Positions 53,387-63,758 of a stretch of DNA of 64,000 nucleotides are shown here, one piece after another. Numbering within the stretch: the first letter of the stretch is position 1; the number at the start of each line of letters is the position of its first letter. Both the position numbers and the translations under genes were made by a program. Origin of the DNA: Labilithrix sp. (GTDB lineage: Bacteria; Myxococcota_A; Polyangia; Polyangiales; Polyangiaceae); contig JAHBWE010000023.1 of the NCBI GenBank assembly GCA_019637155.1, positions 106,855-170,854 on the forward strand, in the 5' to 3' direction. The notes under the pieces are model-generated. The model was not told the DNA's origin and ran no database searches. It worked only from the letters and a program-made list of their open reading frames with translations.

Positions 53387-54091
53387 TCACTTCGGGCACA
53401 CGAACTCGCATTTGGGTCCGGTGCGACCCACGTAGGTCCCGTCCGGGCACTGTTTCGCGTCGTCGGTGCAGGGCACCGGGCGATCCTCCGGACAGATGAG
53501 CTCGCACTTCGGTCCGAGCTTCGCGTTGGACCCGTCCGCGCACGTCCGCGCGATGGCGGGGCACGCGATCGGCTCGTCGCCGGGGCAGGCGAACTCGCAC
53601 TTGGGACCGGAGCGGCCGACGTACGATCCGTCGGGGCATTTTTTTGCGTCGGCGGTGCAGATCGGTCCTTCGCCCGGGCAGGGCGCGAACTCGCACTTTG
53701 GTCCTTGGCGTCCGACGGAGCTGCCGTCCGGGCAGACCTTCGCGTCCATCGTGCAGCCGTGCTCGGGGGGCTGCGGCTGCTCGCACGCGCGAAGCGTGCA
53801 CATGATCCCTTTGTCGGAGCACGTGCAGTCGTTGCAGCCGTCGATCGATTTGAACTCGTCGCCGAGCTTGTAGGTCGGCACGGGGGCATCGGGCGCGCTG
53901 GGCGCGACGAGGTCGTAGGTGGTGGTGTTGGCCCAGGAGCATGACGCGCCGTCGCCGGTGGCGGTCCCGTCTTTTCGGGTCTGGAGCTGCTGCTCGCCGT
54001 TCGTCCCGGGCGACGGAATGGACGCCTCGCTGCCGCCGCACGCGACGACCACGGACACGAGCGCAACGGAGGACAGGATGATCGAACGCAT
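53387..54091 (-). CDS. Cys-rich lipoprotein with VGR-GPxCEF modules, paralogue B
   Basis: A 234-residue lipoprotein starting at ATG 54091 (signal ILSSVALVSVVVAC, Cys ~17). It has the same opening Cys domain as its neighbour (CSWANTTTYD, YKLGDEFKSIDGCNDCTC) followed by four modules (CPDGSSVGRQGPKCEF, CPDGSYVGRSGPKCEF, CADGSNAKLGPKCEL and CPDGTYVGRTGPKCEF), ending CPK. It lacks the C-terminal domain of paralogue A. Tandem order and 16-bp spacing indicate duplication and joint expression. Function unknown; surface adhesion or inhibition of proteases is plausible. Confidence 0.8.
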   Translation of the reverse strand: MRSIILSSVALVSVVVACGGSEASIPSPGTNGEQQLQTRKDGTATGDGASCSWANTTTYDLVAPSAPDAPVPTYKLGDEFKSIDGCNDCTCSDKGIMCTLRACEQPQPPEHGCTMDAKVCPDGSSVGRQGPKCEFAPCPGEGPICTADAKKCPDGSYVGRSGPKCEFACPGDEPIACPAIARTCADGSNAKLGPKCELICPEDRPVPCTDDAKQCPDGTYVGRTGPKCEFVCPK

Positions 54092-54239
54092 GGGCAAGCT
54101 CCTCGAAGCCGCGGCGCGACCCAACGTCGTGCTCGCTGGTCCGTGGGTGGCCGCCGCGTCGCGGTTCCGTGAGAGATTCTTTCGTTGTCGTGTCGTTTCA
54201 CTCGTCGTGCTCCGTCGCGGACTGCCGAGCGGTGTTGGG

Positions 54240-54490
54240 GCGCGGCGCGACGAAGGGCGAGGGGCACGTGGTCGAGTGGTGTTGTGGCTCCGGGGCGGCG
54301 GTCGAGCATGCGCGTCGGACCTGCGCGACGAAGGGGAGCGCGCGGCTGCATGTGGTCGAGTGGTGTGGGTTCAGGGCGCGTCGGACCGGTGCGACGAAGG
54401 GGCGAGGGACACGTGGTCGAGTGAGTGTGTTGTGGCTCAGGGCGCGGCGGTCGAGCACGCGCGGCGGACCTGCGCGACGAAGGGGGAGCG
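54240..54490. repeat. Tandem copies of the 3' end of the adjacent gene
   Basis: Four degenerate units of about 67-81 bp are anchored by GCGACGAAGG near 54246, 54325, 54391 and 54474 and by GTGGTCGAGTG near 54269, 54352 and 54413. The rightmost unit is the end of the gene at 54437-55657 (coding PFVAQVRRACSTAAP). The others lie beyond its stop, one still encoding PFVAQVRRACSTAAP in another frame. They fill the ~345-bp spacer 54092-54436, which holds no gene of its own. Confidence 0.75.
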
Positions 54491-55657
54491 CGGGTTGGCT
54501 GCGACGAACGTGCTCGCGTTCGCGCGCGCCTCGGAGGCGCGGCCGCTGGCGCAGAGGGCGAGGACGCGCGCGGCCTCGCGTTCTTCGGTCAGCGCTCCGC
54601 GTGGGAAGCGGGTCGCGTGCTCGTCGAGGCGGCGAAGCGCGGTCGCGCCGTCGCCGGCCGCGAGCGCGGCATTCGCGGAACGCAGCAACGCGGCCTCTTC
54701 TGCGACGAGGTCGCGCGCCGGCCGCGCTGGTGCCGCGGCAGCTCGGCCGGTGGACGCGCTTGCACCCGCGCCGGCCGAGGCCGCGCTCGAACCTGCACCT
54801 GCACCTGCACCTGCGCCGGTGGCGCCGGCGCGGGCCGAGGCCGCGCTTGCGCCGCTCGAACCTGCACCTGCGCCGGTGGCGCCGGCGGAGGCCGCGCTTG
54901 CGCCGCTCGAATCCGCTGCGCCTGCCGAGGCCGCACCTGCGCCGCTCGGGCCCGCGCCGCTCGGGCCCGCGCCACTCGAGCCTGCGCCGCTTGTGCCCGC
55001 ACGCGGGCCGCCCGCGCTTGGGCCGCTCGCGGCGTTCGAGCCCGCGCTCCGGCCGTCGCCCGCGCTGTTTGAGCCTGCGCCAACGCCGTTCAGGCCTGCG
55101 CCGCTTGCATCCGCGTTTGGGCTTGCGCCTGCTGCGCTCTTCGCGTCGTCGTTTGAGGGCGCGCTTGGTGCGCTGCTGCCGCTGTCGTTCGAGGTCGGGT
55201 TTGCGATGTGCGAGCTCGAGCCGTTCGTGCCTGTTGCGCCACTTGCGCTGCCGTTCGCGCCTGCGGCCGCGCCGTTCGGTGCCGCGTTACCGCTGGCTCT
55301 CGCGGGCTGGGCTGCTGCGCCGCTCACGCCGGTGGTTGCCGCTGCTTGCGAGACGACGGGCGCTGGCGCTCGCTCTGCGGTCATCACCGCTGCGGTGGTC
55401 GCTGCTGCGCTGCCGACGAGGACGACCGCGACGACCGCCTTCGTTCCGACGAGTGAGCTCAGGAACGAGCCCGACGCCGTCGCGCCCGCGGTCGCCGTCT
55501 TCGTGACCGTCGCGGCCGTCGCGCCGGCGGCGGCGCCGACCGCGATCTTCGCCGCGACGCGCGCGCGGACGCGGGCGGCGTCGGCGGCGGTGGGGTCGTC
55601 GCCGCCCTCCGCGGCGTCGAGGAGCGCTCGCGCGTCGGGGCCGAGGCCGTCCGTCAT
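54437..55657 (-). CDS. Putative sigma-linked membrane protein with long Ala/Gly/Ser spacer
   Basis: A 406-residue single-pass protein. Residues 1-60 are cytoplasmic (ALLDAAEGGDDPTAADAARVRARV), 65-92 a membrane helix, and ~95-315 a low-complexity Ala/Gly/Ser/Pro stretch with repeated SGAG. The last ~90 residues are helical and TPR-like (LLRSANAALAAGDGATALRRLDEHATRFPRGAL). Its ATG overlaps the sigma-factor stop by 4 nt, the usual place of an anti-sigma factor, but no zinc-binding HxxxCxxC is seen. The spacer could reach across the periplasm, placing the C-terminal domain away from the membrane. Confidence 0.7.
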   Translation of the reverse strand: MTDGLGPDARALLDAAEGGDDPTAADAARVRARVAAKIAVGAAAGATAATVTKTATAGATASGSFLSSLVGTKAVVAVVLVGSAAATTAAVMTAERAPAPVVSQAAATTGVSGAAAQPARASGNAAPNGAAAGANGSASGATGTNGSSSHIANPTSNDSGSSAPSAPSNDDAKSAAGASPNADASGAGLNGVGAGSNSAGDGRSAGSNAASGPSAGGPRAGTSGAGSSGAGPSGAGPSGAGAASAGAADSSGASAASAGATGAGAGSSGASAASARAGATGAGAGAGAGSSAASAGAGASASTGRAAAAPARPARDLVAEEAALLRSANAALAAGDGATALRRLDEHATRFPRGALTEEREAARVLALCASGRASEARANASTFVAANPRSPFVAQVRRACSTAAP

Positions 55658-56256
55658 CGACGCCCTCCACGGGAGGAAGAAGGAAGGGAAGGATGCGCCT
55701 CGCGCGCGCGATGGCGCGCGAGGGCGTCCTCGAACGAGAGGCGGGCTGCGCGGAGGCGGGCGTAGGCCGTGTTCACGTTGAGGCCGAGGGTGCTCGCGAT
55801 GTCGGGCATCGTCATCTGTTCGAGCTGCGCCATCACGAAGACCTCGCGCTTGTCGTCGTCGAGCTCGTCGAGGAGCGCATGCAAGAGCGCGATCGCCTCC
55901 GCCCTCTCCATCGACTCGCTCGGGCCCGGCGTGGTCGCGCGGAGCGAGTCGGGATCGACGGAGCCGGCGGGGCTCTTGCGCGCGAGGCTGCGGCGATGGT
56001 CGCGCGCGACGCGGAGCGTGATGCCGAAGAGCCACGTGCGCAGCGACGAGCGCCCCTCGAACTCGTCGAGCCTCCGGTGCACGATCACGAAGACCTCCTG
56101 CACGACGTCGTCGAGCGAGCCGTCGCGAACGCCGAGACGCTTCGCGCTGCGCCAGACGAAGGCGAAGTGGTCGCGATACACGTCGTCGAAGCACGGGACT
56201 GCCGAAAGCGCTGCTTCGGAGACCAAGAGCTTCGGGAGGTGAGTGGAAGCCGCCAC
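55654..56256 (-). CDS. ECF-type RNA polymerase sigma factor
   Basis: A 200-residue protein with sigma region 2 (FDDVYRDHFAFVWRSAKRLGV, SLDDVVQEVFVIVHRRL and SLRTWLFGITLRVARDHRR, about residues 23-85) and region 4 (LDDDKREVFVMAQLEQMTMPDIASTLGLNVNTAYARLRAAR, ~130-170). The linker and absence of other regions define ECF type. It redirects RNA polymerase to a specific regulon. GTG 56256 starts it 9 bp after the stop of the preceding gene, and it overlaps the next gene, so the three form one unit, probably self-regulated. Confidence 0.93.
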   Translation of the reverse strand: MAASTHLPKLLVSEAALSAVPCFDDVYRDHFAFVWRSAKRLGVRDGSLDDVVQEVFVIVHRRLDEFEGRSSLRTWLFGITLRVARDHRRSLARKSPAGSVDPDSLRATTPGPSESMERAEAIALLHALLDELDDDKREVFVMAQLEQMTMPDIASTLGLNVNTAYARLRAARLSFEDALARHRAREAHPSLPSSSRGGRR

Positions 56257-56265
56257 GATGACCCG

Positions 56266-57207
56266 TTAAAGAAAAAGCACCTCGGCGCCGAAATAGGCGC
56301 CGGCGCCGACCGCGGCGGGCTCGTGGACCGAGCCCGTACCTTCGACCACGAAGTTCGGGCGATAGAGCGGCACGAGCCCTTCGACCCGCGCCCGCAGCGC
56401 GAGCCAGCGCGAGACCTCGAAGCGCGCGAGCCCGCCGAACGCCACGTTGCCCCACGCCTTGCTCGGCGAGAGGTTCGTTTCGGCGCCGAAGCCCGCCGCC
56501 GAAGCGACGTCCACCCCGCCGCCCACGCACGGCGACGCCTCGAAGCTCCAGAGCTGCACGAGCGCGAAGCAACCGCGCGCGCCGACCCCCACCACCGAGA
56601 TGTCCGCGCCACGCCCCGTGCCCGGCACGCTCCGCCGCTGCTCGAGGACGATCCGGCCCAGCGCCTCCACCCGGAAACGCCCCGGCATCCACGCCACGTG
56701 CATCGCCCCGCCGAAGCCAGGGCTCGGCAACACCCCGAGATCCCCATGCACCGCGACGCCCGCCGCGAACGCGTGCGGGCCGCCGGCCTCGCGCGGCGCG
56801 GGAGGCGCGGGAGGCGCCGGTGCGGGAGGCGGCGGCTGCTCGTCCGCGAGGGTCGCCGGCGGTACGAGCGCGAGCGCGAGGACGACCGCGGTCGCGTCCG
56901 CGACGCCGGCGCAGGTCGCGGCCTCGATCTCGCGCTCACCGACGATCGCGCCGCGCCGCGTCTTGAGGAAGACGCGCCAGCTCGACGGCGTCTGCTGCTC
57001 GACGTGCGCGTCCGCCTCGAGCACGCCCGGCGCGAGCGTCGCATCGACGTTCCGTAGCGCCGCGGCCTTCACCTCCTCGCTCGATGGACACCCCGACGGC
57101 GCGAACCACGTGAGGCGCAGGTTGCCCTCGTCCGCGCGCGCACGCCCCGCGACGAGCATCGCGCCGACGAGCACGGCCGCGCACGGGACAAACCTCACCG
57201 GTGCCAC
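56266..57207 (-). CDS. Secreted, probable outer-membrane protein co-transcribed with the sigma factor
   Basis: A 313-residue protein with a signal peptide (AAVLVGAMLVAGRARA). Residues ~28-120 form a small domain with a Cys pair (SGCPSSEEV ... ATCAGVADATAVVLAL), typical of myxobacterial envelope proteins. A Pro-rich linker follows (PPPPAPAPPAPPAP), then ~170 residues of alternating strands (FRVEALGRIVLEQ, ISVVGVGARGCFALVQL, YFGAEVLFL) ending in Leu, as in a beta-barrel. It starts at GTG 57207. It may be the sensor or target of the sigma system downstream. Confidence 0.7.
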   Translation of the reverse strand: MAPVRFVPCAAVLVGAMLVAGRARADEGNLRLTWFAPSGCPSSEEVKAAALRNVDATLAPGVLEADAHVEQQTPSSWRVFLKTRRGAIVGEREIEAATCAGVADATAVVLALALVPPATLADEQPPPPAPAPPAPPAPREAGGPHAFAAGVAVHGDLGVLPSPGFGGAMHVAWMPGRFRVEALGRIVLEQRRSVPGTGRGADISVVGVGARGCFALVQLWSFEASPCVGGGVDVASAAGFGAETNLSPSKAWGNVAFGGLARFEVSRWLALRARVEGLVPLYRPNFVVEGTGSVHEPAAVGAGAYFGAEVLFL

Positions 57208-57228
57208 TCTATCAACGTGTGTGCCGCG

Positions 57229-57248
57229 CGAAATCAGTCGAAATCAGT
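57229..57248. promoter_or_regulatory. Two adjacent 10-bp repeats upstream of the sigma operon
   Basis: CGAAATCAGT occurs twice head-to-tail (57229-57238 and 57239-57248), 22 bp before the GTG of the first gene of the sigma operon. Perfect 10-bp tandem repeats in phase with the helix suggest an operator. On the operon strand GGAATC at 57253-57258 could be part of an ECF -35 element. Confidence 0.4.
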
Positions 57249-57316
57249 AACGATTCCGCGGACGCTGTGTCAGCGGCCGCGGGGAGGCTGGCACACGTCG
57301 AGCCGCGGGCGTCATG

Positions 57317-57936
57317 TCATGCGCGGCCGCGGCTCTTGCCGGTCGTGATGCCGCCCGCGATGAGGTGCGCGAGGCGGAGCGGCTCCGGGATGTTGCCGTG
57401 GAGCGTCGTACGCGCGACGACGCGGCGGGCCTCGTCGATCGTGAGGCCCGCGCGCTGGATCCAGAGGCGCTGCGTCGTCGCGAGCCCGGTCGGCTCGCGC
57501 TTCAACGAGCGCCGCGACACGCCGAGCGGCTCGAGCGTCCCCGCGCGCTCGATGAGCCCCCACTTCCGCGCCGCCCCCGGCACCGCGGGTCGATCGTGCG
57601 GCGTGCGGCTGAAGAGCGCGCGCTTCACCGCCGCCATGTCCGGCGGCCGCCGCACGACGACGAGGACCGGGATCTGGAGCGCGAGCGAGAGGCCGTGGAT
57701 GTCGATGACGTTGAACCCACCGACCGCGATGCCCTGGAACATCACCGCCTGGATGTGCTGCCCGAACTGGCTCGCGCGCACGAGCTCCACCACGCGGCGG
57801 GTCGAGTCGATCCCGTCGCGGCGGATGCGCCCGCTCACGATCCCGTCGACGCGCGTCGCCGAGCACACGACGCCCACGAGCAGGACGTCCCCGCGGTGAT
57901 CGCGCGGGAACGGGCCGTCGTCGAAGCCGATGACGT

Positions 57937-57940
<4 letters not shown>
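57317..57940 (-). CDS. DUF99-family protein, probable CTG start
   Basis: A ~207-residue protein matching DUF99: IGFDDGPF at the start, GVVCSATRVDGIVSGRIRRDGIDSTRRVVELV (~25-56), FNVIDIHGLSLALQIPVLVVVRRPPD (~85-110). The family includes archaeal proteins linked to deoxyuridine-specific endonuclease activity. No ATG, GTG or TTG lies near the proper N-terminus. The only sensible start is CTG 57940, which overlaps the ftsH stop (CTGA), so translation is probably coupled to ftsH. Its stop leaves ~110 bp to the sigma operon. Confidence 0.72.
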
Positions 57941-59874
<1,934 letters not shown>

Positions 59875-59941
59875 GAGAACCTCGGTCTTCTTAGGCTACT
59901 ACGTCCGATGCCCTCCATCGAGGGTCCGATGCGTGAGCGCG

Positions 59942-60787
59942 TCATTTCGTCCGTCTCGGCTCGACCATGGCGACCAAACCGTCCGGTAGCCAGACCCGTG
60001 CCTCGGTCGACCTCGAGCGGACGAGCGCGGCGATCGCCGCCTGCGTCGCGCGCGGAAGACCCGCCGTCCAGCCCGCCTCCGCCCGCGCGGAGCCAGCCGC
60101 CGTCAGGTCGTCCGCGATCGCGGACAGGTGATGCACGACCGCGGGATCGAGCTCGCGGAGGAGCGGCAGCACCTCGTTTCGCACGCGCGTCCGCAGAAAG
60201 CGGGGATCCGCGTTCGACGGGTCGGTCGCGGACGGCACGCGATGCCGCTCGAGGTGGGTCACGACGTCGGAACGTAAGGCGCGCAGGAGCGGGCGCACCA
60301 CCTCGATGTCCGATGCGCCGGCCGCGGGCGAACGAGGCGGCAGGACGGCGAGGCCTCGCGCCCCCGAGCCGCGGAGGACACGCATGAGCACCGTCTCGGC
60401 GCGATCCTCGGCGTGGTGGGCCGTGGCGATCGTGGCGCCGTGCGCTCTCGCCGCGCCGGCGAGCGCGGTCCAGCGCGCCGCGCGTGCCCGGGCCTGCAGA
60501 TTTCCGCCGCGCGGCACGTCGACCTTCGTGCGATCCCACGGCACGCCGTGGTCGCGCGCGAAGCGCTCCGCGAGATCGAGCTCAGCCGCAGCGTCGGGGC
60601 GGAGCCCGTGGTCGACGCCGTGCGCCATGAGCCCGAGGCCGAACCGCGGCGCGAGGCGGACGAGGACGGAGAGGAGCGCCATCGAGTCGGGTCCGCCGCT
60701 CACGGCGACGAGCACCGTCGTCCCTCTCGCGAGCGCGCACTCGCCCTCGAGCGCGCGCCGCGCGATCGTGGCGAGCGACGGCGTCAC
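59942..60787 (-). CDS. tilS: tRNA(Ile)-lysidine synthase
   Basis: A 281-residue N-type ATP pyrophosphatase that adds lysine to C34 of tRNA(Ile)CAU so it reads AUA. The PP-loop VAVSGGPDSMALL (~27-39), HGLRPDAAAELDLAE, GNLQARARAARW and ATAHHAEDRAETVLMRVLRGSG are diagnostic. It is short, lacking most of the C-terminal domains of E. coli TilS, as in many bacteria. GTG 60787 overlaps the upstream stop by 4 nt. Confidence 0.93.
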   Translation of the reverse strand: MTPSLATIARRALEGECALARGTTVLVAVSGGPDSMALLSVLVRLAPRFGLGLMAHGVDHGLRPDAAAELDLAERFARDHGVPWDRTKVDVPRGGNLQARARAARWTALAGAARAHGATIATAHHAEDRAETVLMRVLRGSGARGLAVLPPRSPAAGASDIEVVRPLLRALRSDVVTHLERHRVPSATDPSNADPRFLRTRVRNEVLPLLRELDPAVVHHLSAIADDLTAAGSARAEAGWTAGLPRATQAAIAALVRSRSTEARVWLPDGLVAMVEPRRTK

Positions 60788-62040
60788 GCCGAGCGCCTCT
60801 CGAGGAGCGCGACCGTCTCGACGTGGCTCGTGTGCGGGAACATCTCGAACGTCTCCGCCGTCACGAGCGACCAGCCCGCGGCGACGAGCAGCTTCACGTC
60901 GCGCGCGAGCGTGGGCGGGTCGCACGAGACGTAGACGATCCGCGAGAGCTTGGTCTTCCCCGCCGCGATCGCGGCGCAAACGTCGCGCGCGCCCTCGCGC
61001 GGCGGATCGAGGACGAGGAGGCGCGTCGCCTTCGGGAGCACGAACGCGGCCGCGTCGCCGGCGACGACCTTCACCTTCGCGGAGAGACCTCGCGCCGCGA
61101 GGTTGTCGCGCGCCGCCGCGCAAGCGTCCTCGTTCGACTCGACCGCGACGAGCTCACGCCCGGGCGCGAGCATCACGGTGAGGTTCCCCGCGCCGGCGTA
61201 GAGCTCCACCGCCGGCGCAGCGTCGCCGGCCAGCTCCGCGACCCGGCGCGCGAGCTCGGCGTTCGCCTCGTCGTTCGCCTGCGCGAAGCCGCCCGGCGCG
61301 AGGCGGAGCGGCGCGCCGTCGGCTCCCGTCACGATCGGCGTCGGATCGCCGATCTTCGCCGGCACCTTCACCTCGCCGGCGTACACGCTCGCGCCGGCGA
61401 TCTCGCCGTTCGCGACCGCGCGCTCGAGCCGCCCGAACGTCGCGGCGGCGAGCTCGCCGCGCCAGCGTAGCTCGATGACGGGCCGCCGCTCGGCGCCGAG
61501 CGCGAGGCTCGCTTCGCCGCGGCCGCGCGCGCCGGCGAGGAGCTCCGCCAGCGCCAGCCGCGCGCGATCGAGCGCCGGATCGAGCACGATGCAGGTCGCG
61601 ACCGCGGCCGGCTCGTGGCTCTTCCGCGCGTACATGCCGGCGACGATCGCGCCGCGCTTCGTCGCCTCGACGTGGACGCGCGCGCGCGTGCGGTAGCCGA
61701 TCGTCCGCGGCGCGGGGTGGCTCCCGACCGCGACGCCGAGGAGCTTCTCGACGATGCTCGCGTGCTCGGCGCGCTGCGCATCGATTGTAAGATGCATCCA
61801 ATCGCAGCCCCCGCATCGATCGACGAAGGCGCACGCCGGCGCGGCGCGCTCGGAGGAAGGGGCGAGGACCTGGAGGAGCACGCCGCGGGCCGGTCGCGAG
61901 CGCGGATCGATCTCCACGCGCACGTGCTCGCCGCGCGCGACGCCCGGCACGAACACGGCGCGCCGCTCGCCGCCGATCGCGACGTGCCCGACGCCCTCAC
62001 CGCCGGGGGTGAGCTCCACGATCTCGAGGTCGGCCCTCAC
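60784..62040 (-). CDS. RlmD/TrmA-type RNA uracil-5 methyltransferase
   Basis: A 418-residue SAM enzyme. An N-terminal TRAM-like domain (residues ~1-60) precedes the iron-sulfur cysteines C70, C76 and C79 (CAFVDRCGGCDW) and a later Cys in ATCIVLDP. The Rossmann part shows VELYAGAGNLTVML (motif I), RLLVLDPPREGA and YVSCDPPTLARD, whose Cys is the catalytic nucleophile, ending HTSHVETVALLERR. It methylates C5 of uridine in rRNA or tRNA; which site is not clear. GTG 62040 overlaps the lipoprotein stop and its own stop overlaps tilS. Confidence 0.9.
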   Translation of the reverse strand: MRADLEIVELTPGGEGVGHVAIGGERRAVFVPGVARGEHVRVEIDPRSRPARGVLLQVLAPSSERAAPACAFVDRCGGCDWMHLTIDAQRAEHASIVEKLLGVAVGSHPAPRTIGYRTRARVHVEATKRGAIVAGMYARKSHEPAAVATCIVLDPALDRARLALAELLAGARGRGEASLALGAERRPVIELRWRGELAAATFGRLERAVANGEIAGASVYAGEVKVPAKIGDPTPIVTGADGAPLRLAPGGFAQANDEANAELARRVAELAGDAAPAVELYAGAGNLTVMLAPGRELVAVESNEDACAAARDNLAARGLSAKVKVVAGDAAAFVLPKATRLLVLDPPREGARDVCAAIAAGKTKLSRIVYVSCDPPTLARDVKLLVAAGWSLVTAETFEMFPHTSHVETVALLERRSA

Positions 62041-63725
62041 TGCGTGCACGCGAACACGGCGTAGCCGCCGGCGGGATCGTTGGAGCCGAGCTCCTTCGCC
62101 GTCGTCCACACCACCGCGACGCGGGTGGGGCTCGCCGCGACCGCGACGCTGCCGTCGCGCACGTTGTTGATGCCGGAGATGCGCGTCTGGCGCGAGAAGA
62201 GGACGTTGCGGAGCGGCGTCAGCGCCGTCGTCGCGTTGTCGAACACGTGGAGCGCGACCTGTCCTTGCTGCAGCGCCGCGACGTACGCGCGGTTGCCGAC
62301 GATCGCGACGTCGGCGGCGGTGACCTTGGCCGCGCCCTCGATCGAGTAGCCGTTCGTGTCGGCCTCCTCTTCCTTTCCGAGATCGAAGGCGCGGTACGTG
62401 ACCGAGCGGCCGGGGCCGGCGCCGTCGGTGACGACGAGGACGCGCTCGCCCGTCGTCGCGAGCGAGCCGAACGTCCCCGGGAACGTGACCGGTCGCGTCG
62501 TGCTCGTCGCCACCGTCTGCACGTCGGTGTCGCCCTTCAGCATCAAGAGGCGCACGGTCGTGTCGGACTGGCTCCCGATCGGGCCTTCGCCCGCGTCCGC
62601 GCCGGCGTCGCCCGGCGGCGGCGAGCCGGGATCGCCCGGTCCGACCGAGAGGAGGGCGAGGACCTTGTCCGTCGCCGAGACCCACGCGTCGGTGATGTTG
62701 TTGCCGCCGAAGGTGCCGCGCGGCTGCACGATGCCCTCCTCGCGCTTGACGGTCGCGATCTTCCCGGCGCCGCCTTCGGTGAACACGATCACGTTGTTGC
62801 TCGCGCGCGCGGTGGAGGGGCGCGCGGGGCCGAGGCGGACGTCGGTGCCGTTCGGCGACGGCGAGTCGATGAACTGCGGGAGCGTCATCTTGCCCTTGTC
62901 GTCGACGGCGAGGGCGAGCATCTGGAGCGACGGGTTCGGCGGGTCGGCCGTGCAGGAGGCCTTCGAGAGGACCACCGTCCCCGCGCCCGATTCGTTCAAG
63001 GCGATGCCGATCCCGTCGCGCTCGACGTCGGCGGAGGCGGCGCAGCGTCCGGGCAGGTTCGGGCGCTCGGCCTTGAGCGCGCCTCCGGATGGGTCGAGCG
63101 GCTGGAGCACGAGGCGCGCGGTGCCGATGCCCGGGTCGATCTCGCGATACACGAGGAGGAACCCGCCCGGCGACGCCGCGATCGCGGGCGGGCTCACCAC
63201 CGTGCCGTCCTGCCCGCTCGAGTTCGCGAGCGGACCGGCGCCGAGCAGCTCGAGCGAGCAGCCGGCGCCGACGCTCGGATCGGCGCTGTCGTTCGCGGGC
63301 AGGCACCGCGCCGCCTCGCAGACGCTGCCCTTCGGGCACGCGGCCTTCGGCGTCCCGACCGGGCCGAGCATGATCGCGATGTTGTCCGCGTCGCCGACGT
63401 CGACCTCGGAGCAGCCCGCCGCGACGACGGCGCACGACTCGTCGCGCGCCACGCCGGCGAACGCGTACTTCGCGTTCGGGACGCGCCCGAAGCCCGGCGC
63501 GGCTGGATCGTTCTTCTGGTACGCGAGCCGCGCGGTGTACCCCTCCGGCAGCCCGCCCTCGAGCATCGGCTGCAGCGTCGGGCACGATCCGTCCTTGAAG
63601 GCGCCGATCTCGATCCACTTGATCGCCACGTTCGCCGGCACGTTGACCTCGAGGCCGAGCGGCGATCGCGAGCACGCGAGCCCCATGACGAGCATGAGGC
63701 CGAGGGCGCGAGCAGACGATTTCAT
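62037..63725 (-). CDS. Large putative lipoprotein with beta-propeller-like body
   Basis: A 562-residue lipoprotein (signal ALGLMLVMGLAC, Cys ~18). A ~130-residue N-terminal domain with several Cys (ESCAVVAAGCSEVDVGDADNIAIMLGPVG, CPKGSVCEAARCL) comes first. Repeated short strands of the type 'GGFLLVYRE', 'NNVIVFTEGG' and 'ERVLVVTDGAG' follow, suggesting a beta-propeller. A Gly/Pro/Asp loop (PGDPGSPPPGDAGADAGEG) interrupts it. No catalytic motif is visible. It lies between the PEGA protein and the methyltransferase in a tight operon. Confidence 0.75.
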   Translation of the reverse strand: MKSSARALGLMLVMGLACSRSPLGLEVNVPANVAIKWIEIGAFKDGSCPTLQPMLEGGLPEGYTARLAYQKNDPAAPGFGRVPNAKYAFAGVARDESCAVVAAGCSEVDVGDADNIAIMLGPVGTPKAACPKGSVCEAARCLPANDSADPSVGAGCSLELLGAGPLANSSGQDGTVVSPPAIAASPGGFLLVYREIDPGIGTARLVLQPLDPSGGALKAERPNLPGRCAASADVERDGIGIALNESGAGTVVLSKASCTADPPNPSLQMLALAVDDKGKMTLPQFIDSPSPNGTDVRLGPARPSTARASNNVIVFTEGGAGKIATVKREEGIVQPRGTFGGNNITDAWVSATDKVLALLSVGPGDPGSPPPGDAGADAGEGPIGSQSDTTVRLLMLKGDTDVQTVATSTTRPVTFPGTFGSLATTGERVLVVTDGAGPGRSVTYRAFDLGKEEEADTNGYSIEGAAKVTAADVAIVGNRAYVAALQQGQVALHVFDNATTALTPLRNVLFSRQTRISGINNVRDGSVAVAASPTRVAVVWTTAKELGSNDPAGGYAVFACTQ

Positions 63726-63758
63726 GGCGCGAGCAAGAAAAGCGAAACGGGCCGAAGC

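Noticed and set aside
54198..54458. Separate 86-codon gene beyond the sigma-linked gene
   Set aside because: It consists of out-of-frame copies of that gene's 3' end (repeated PFVA) and has no ribosome site.
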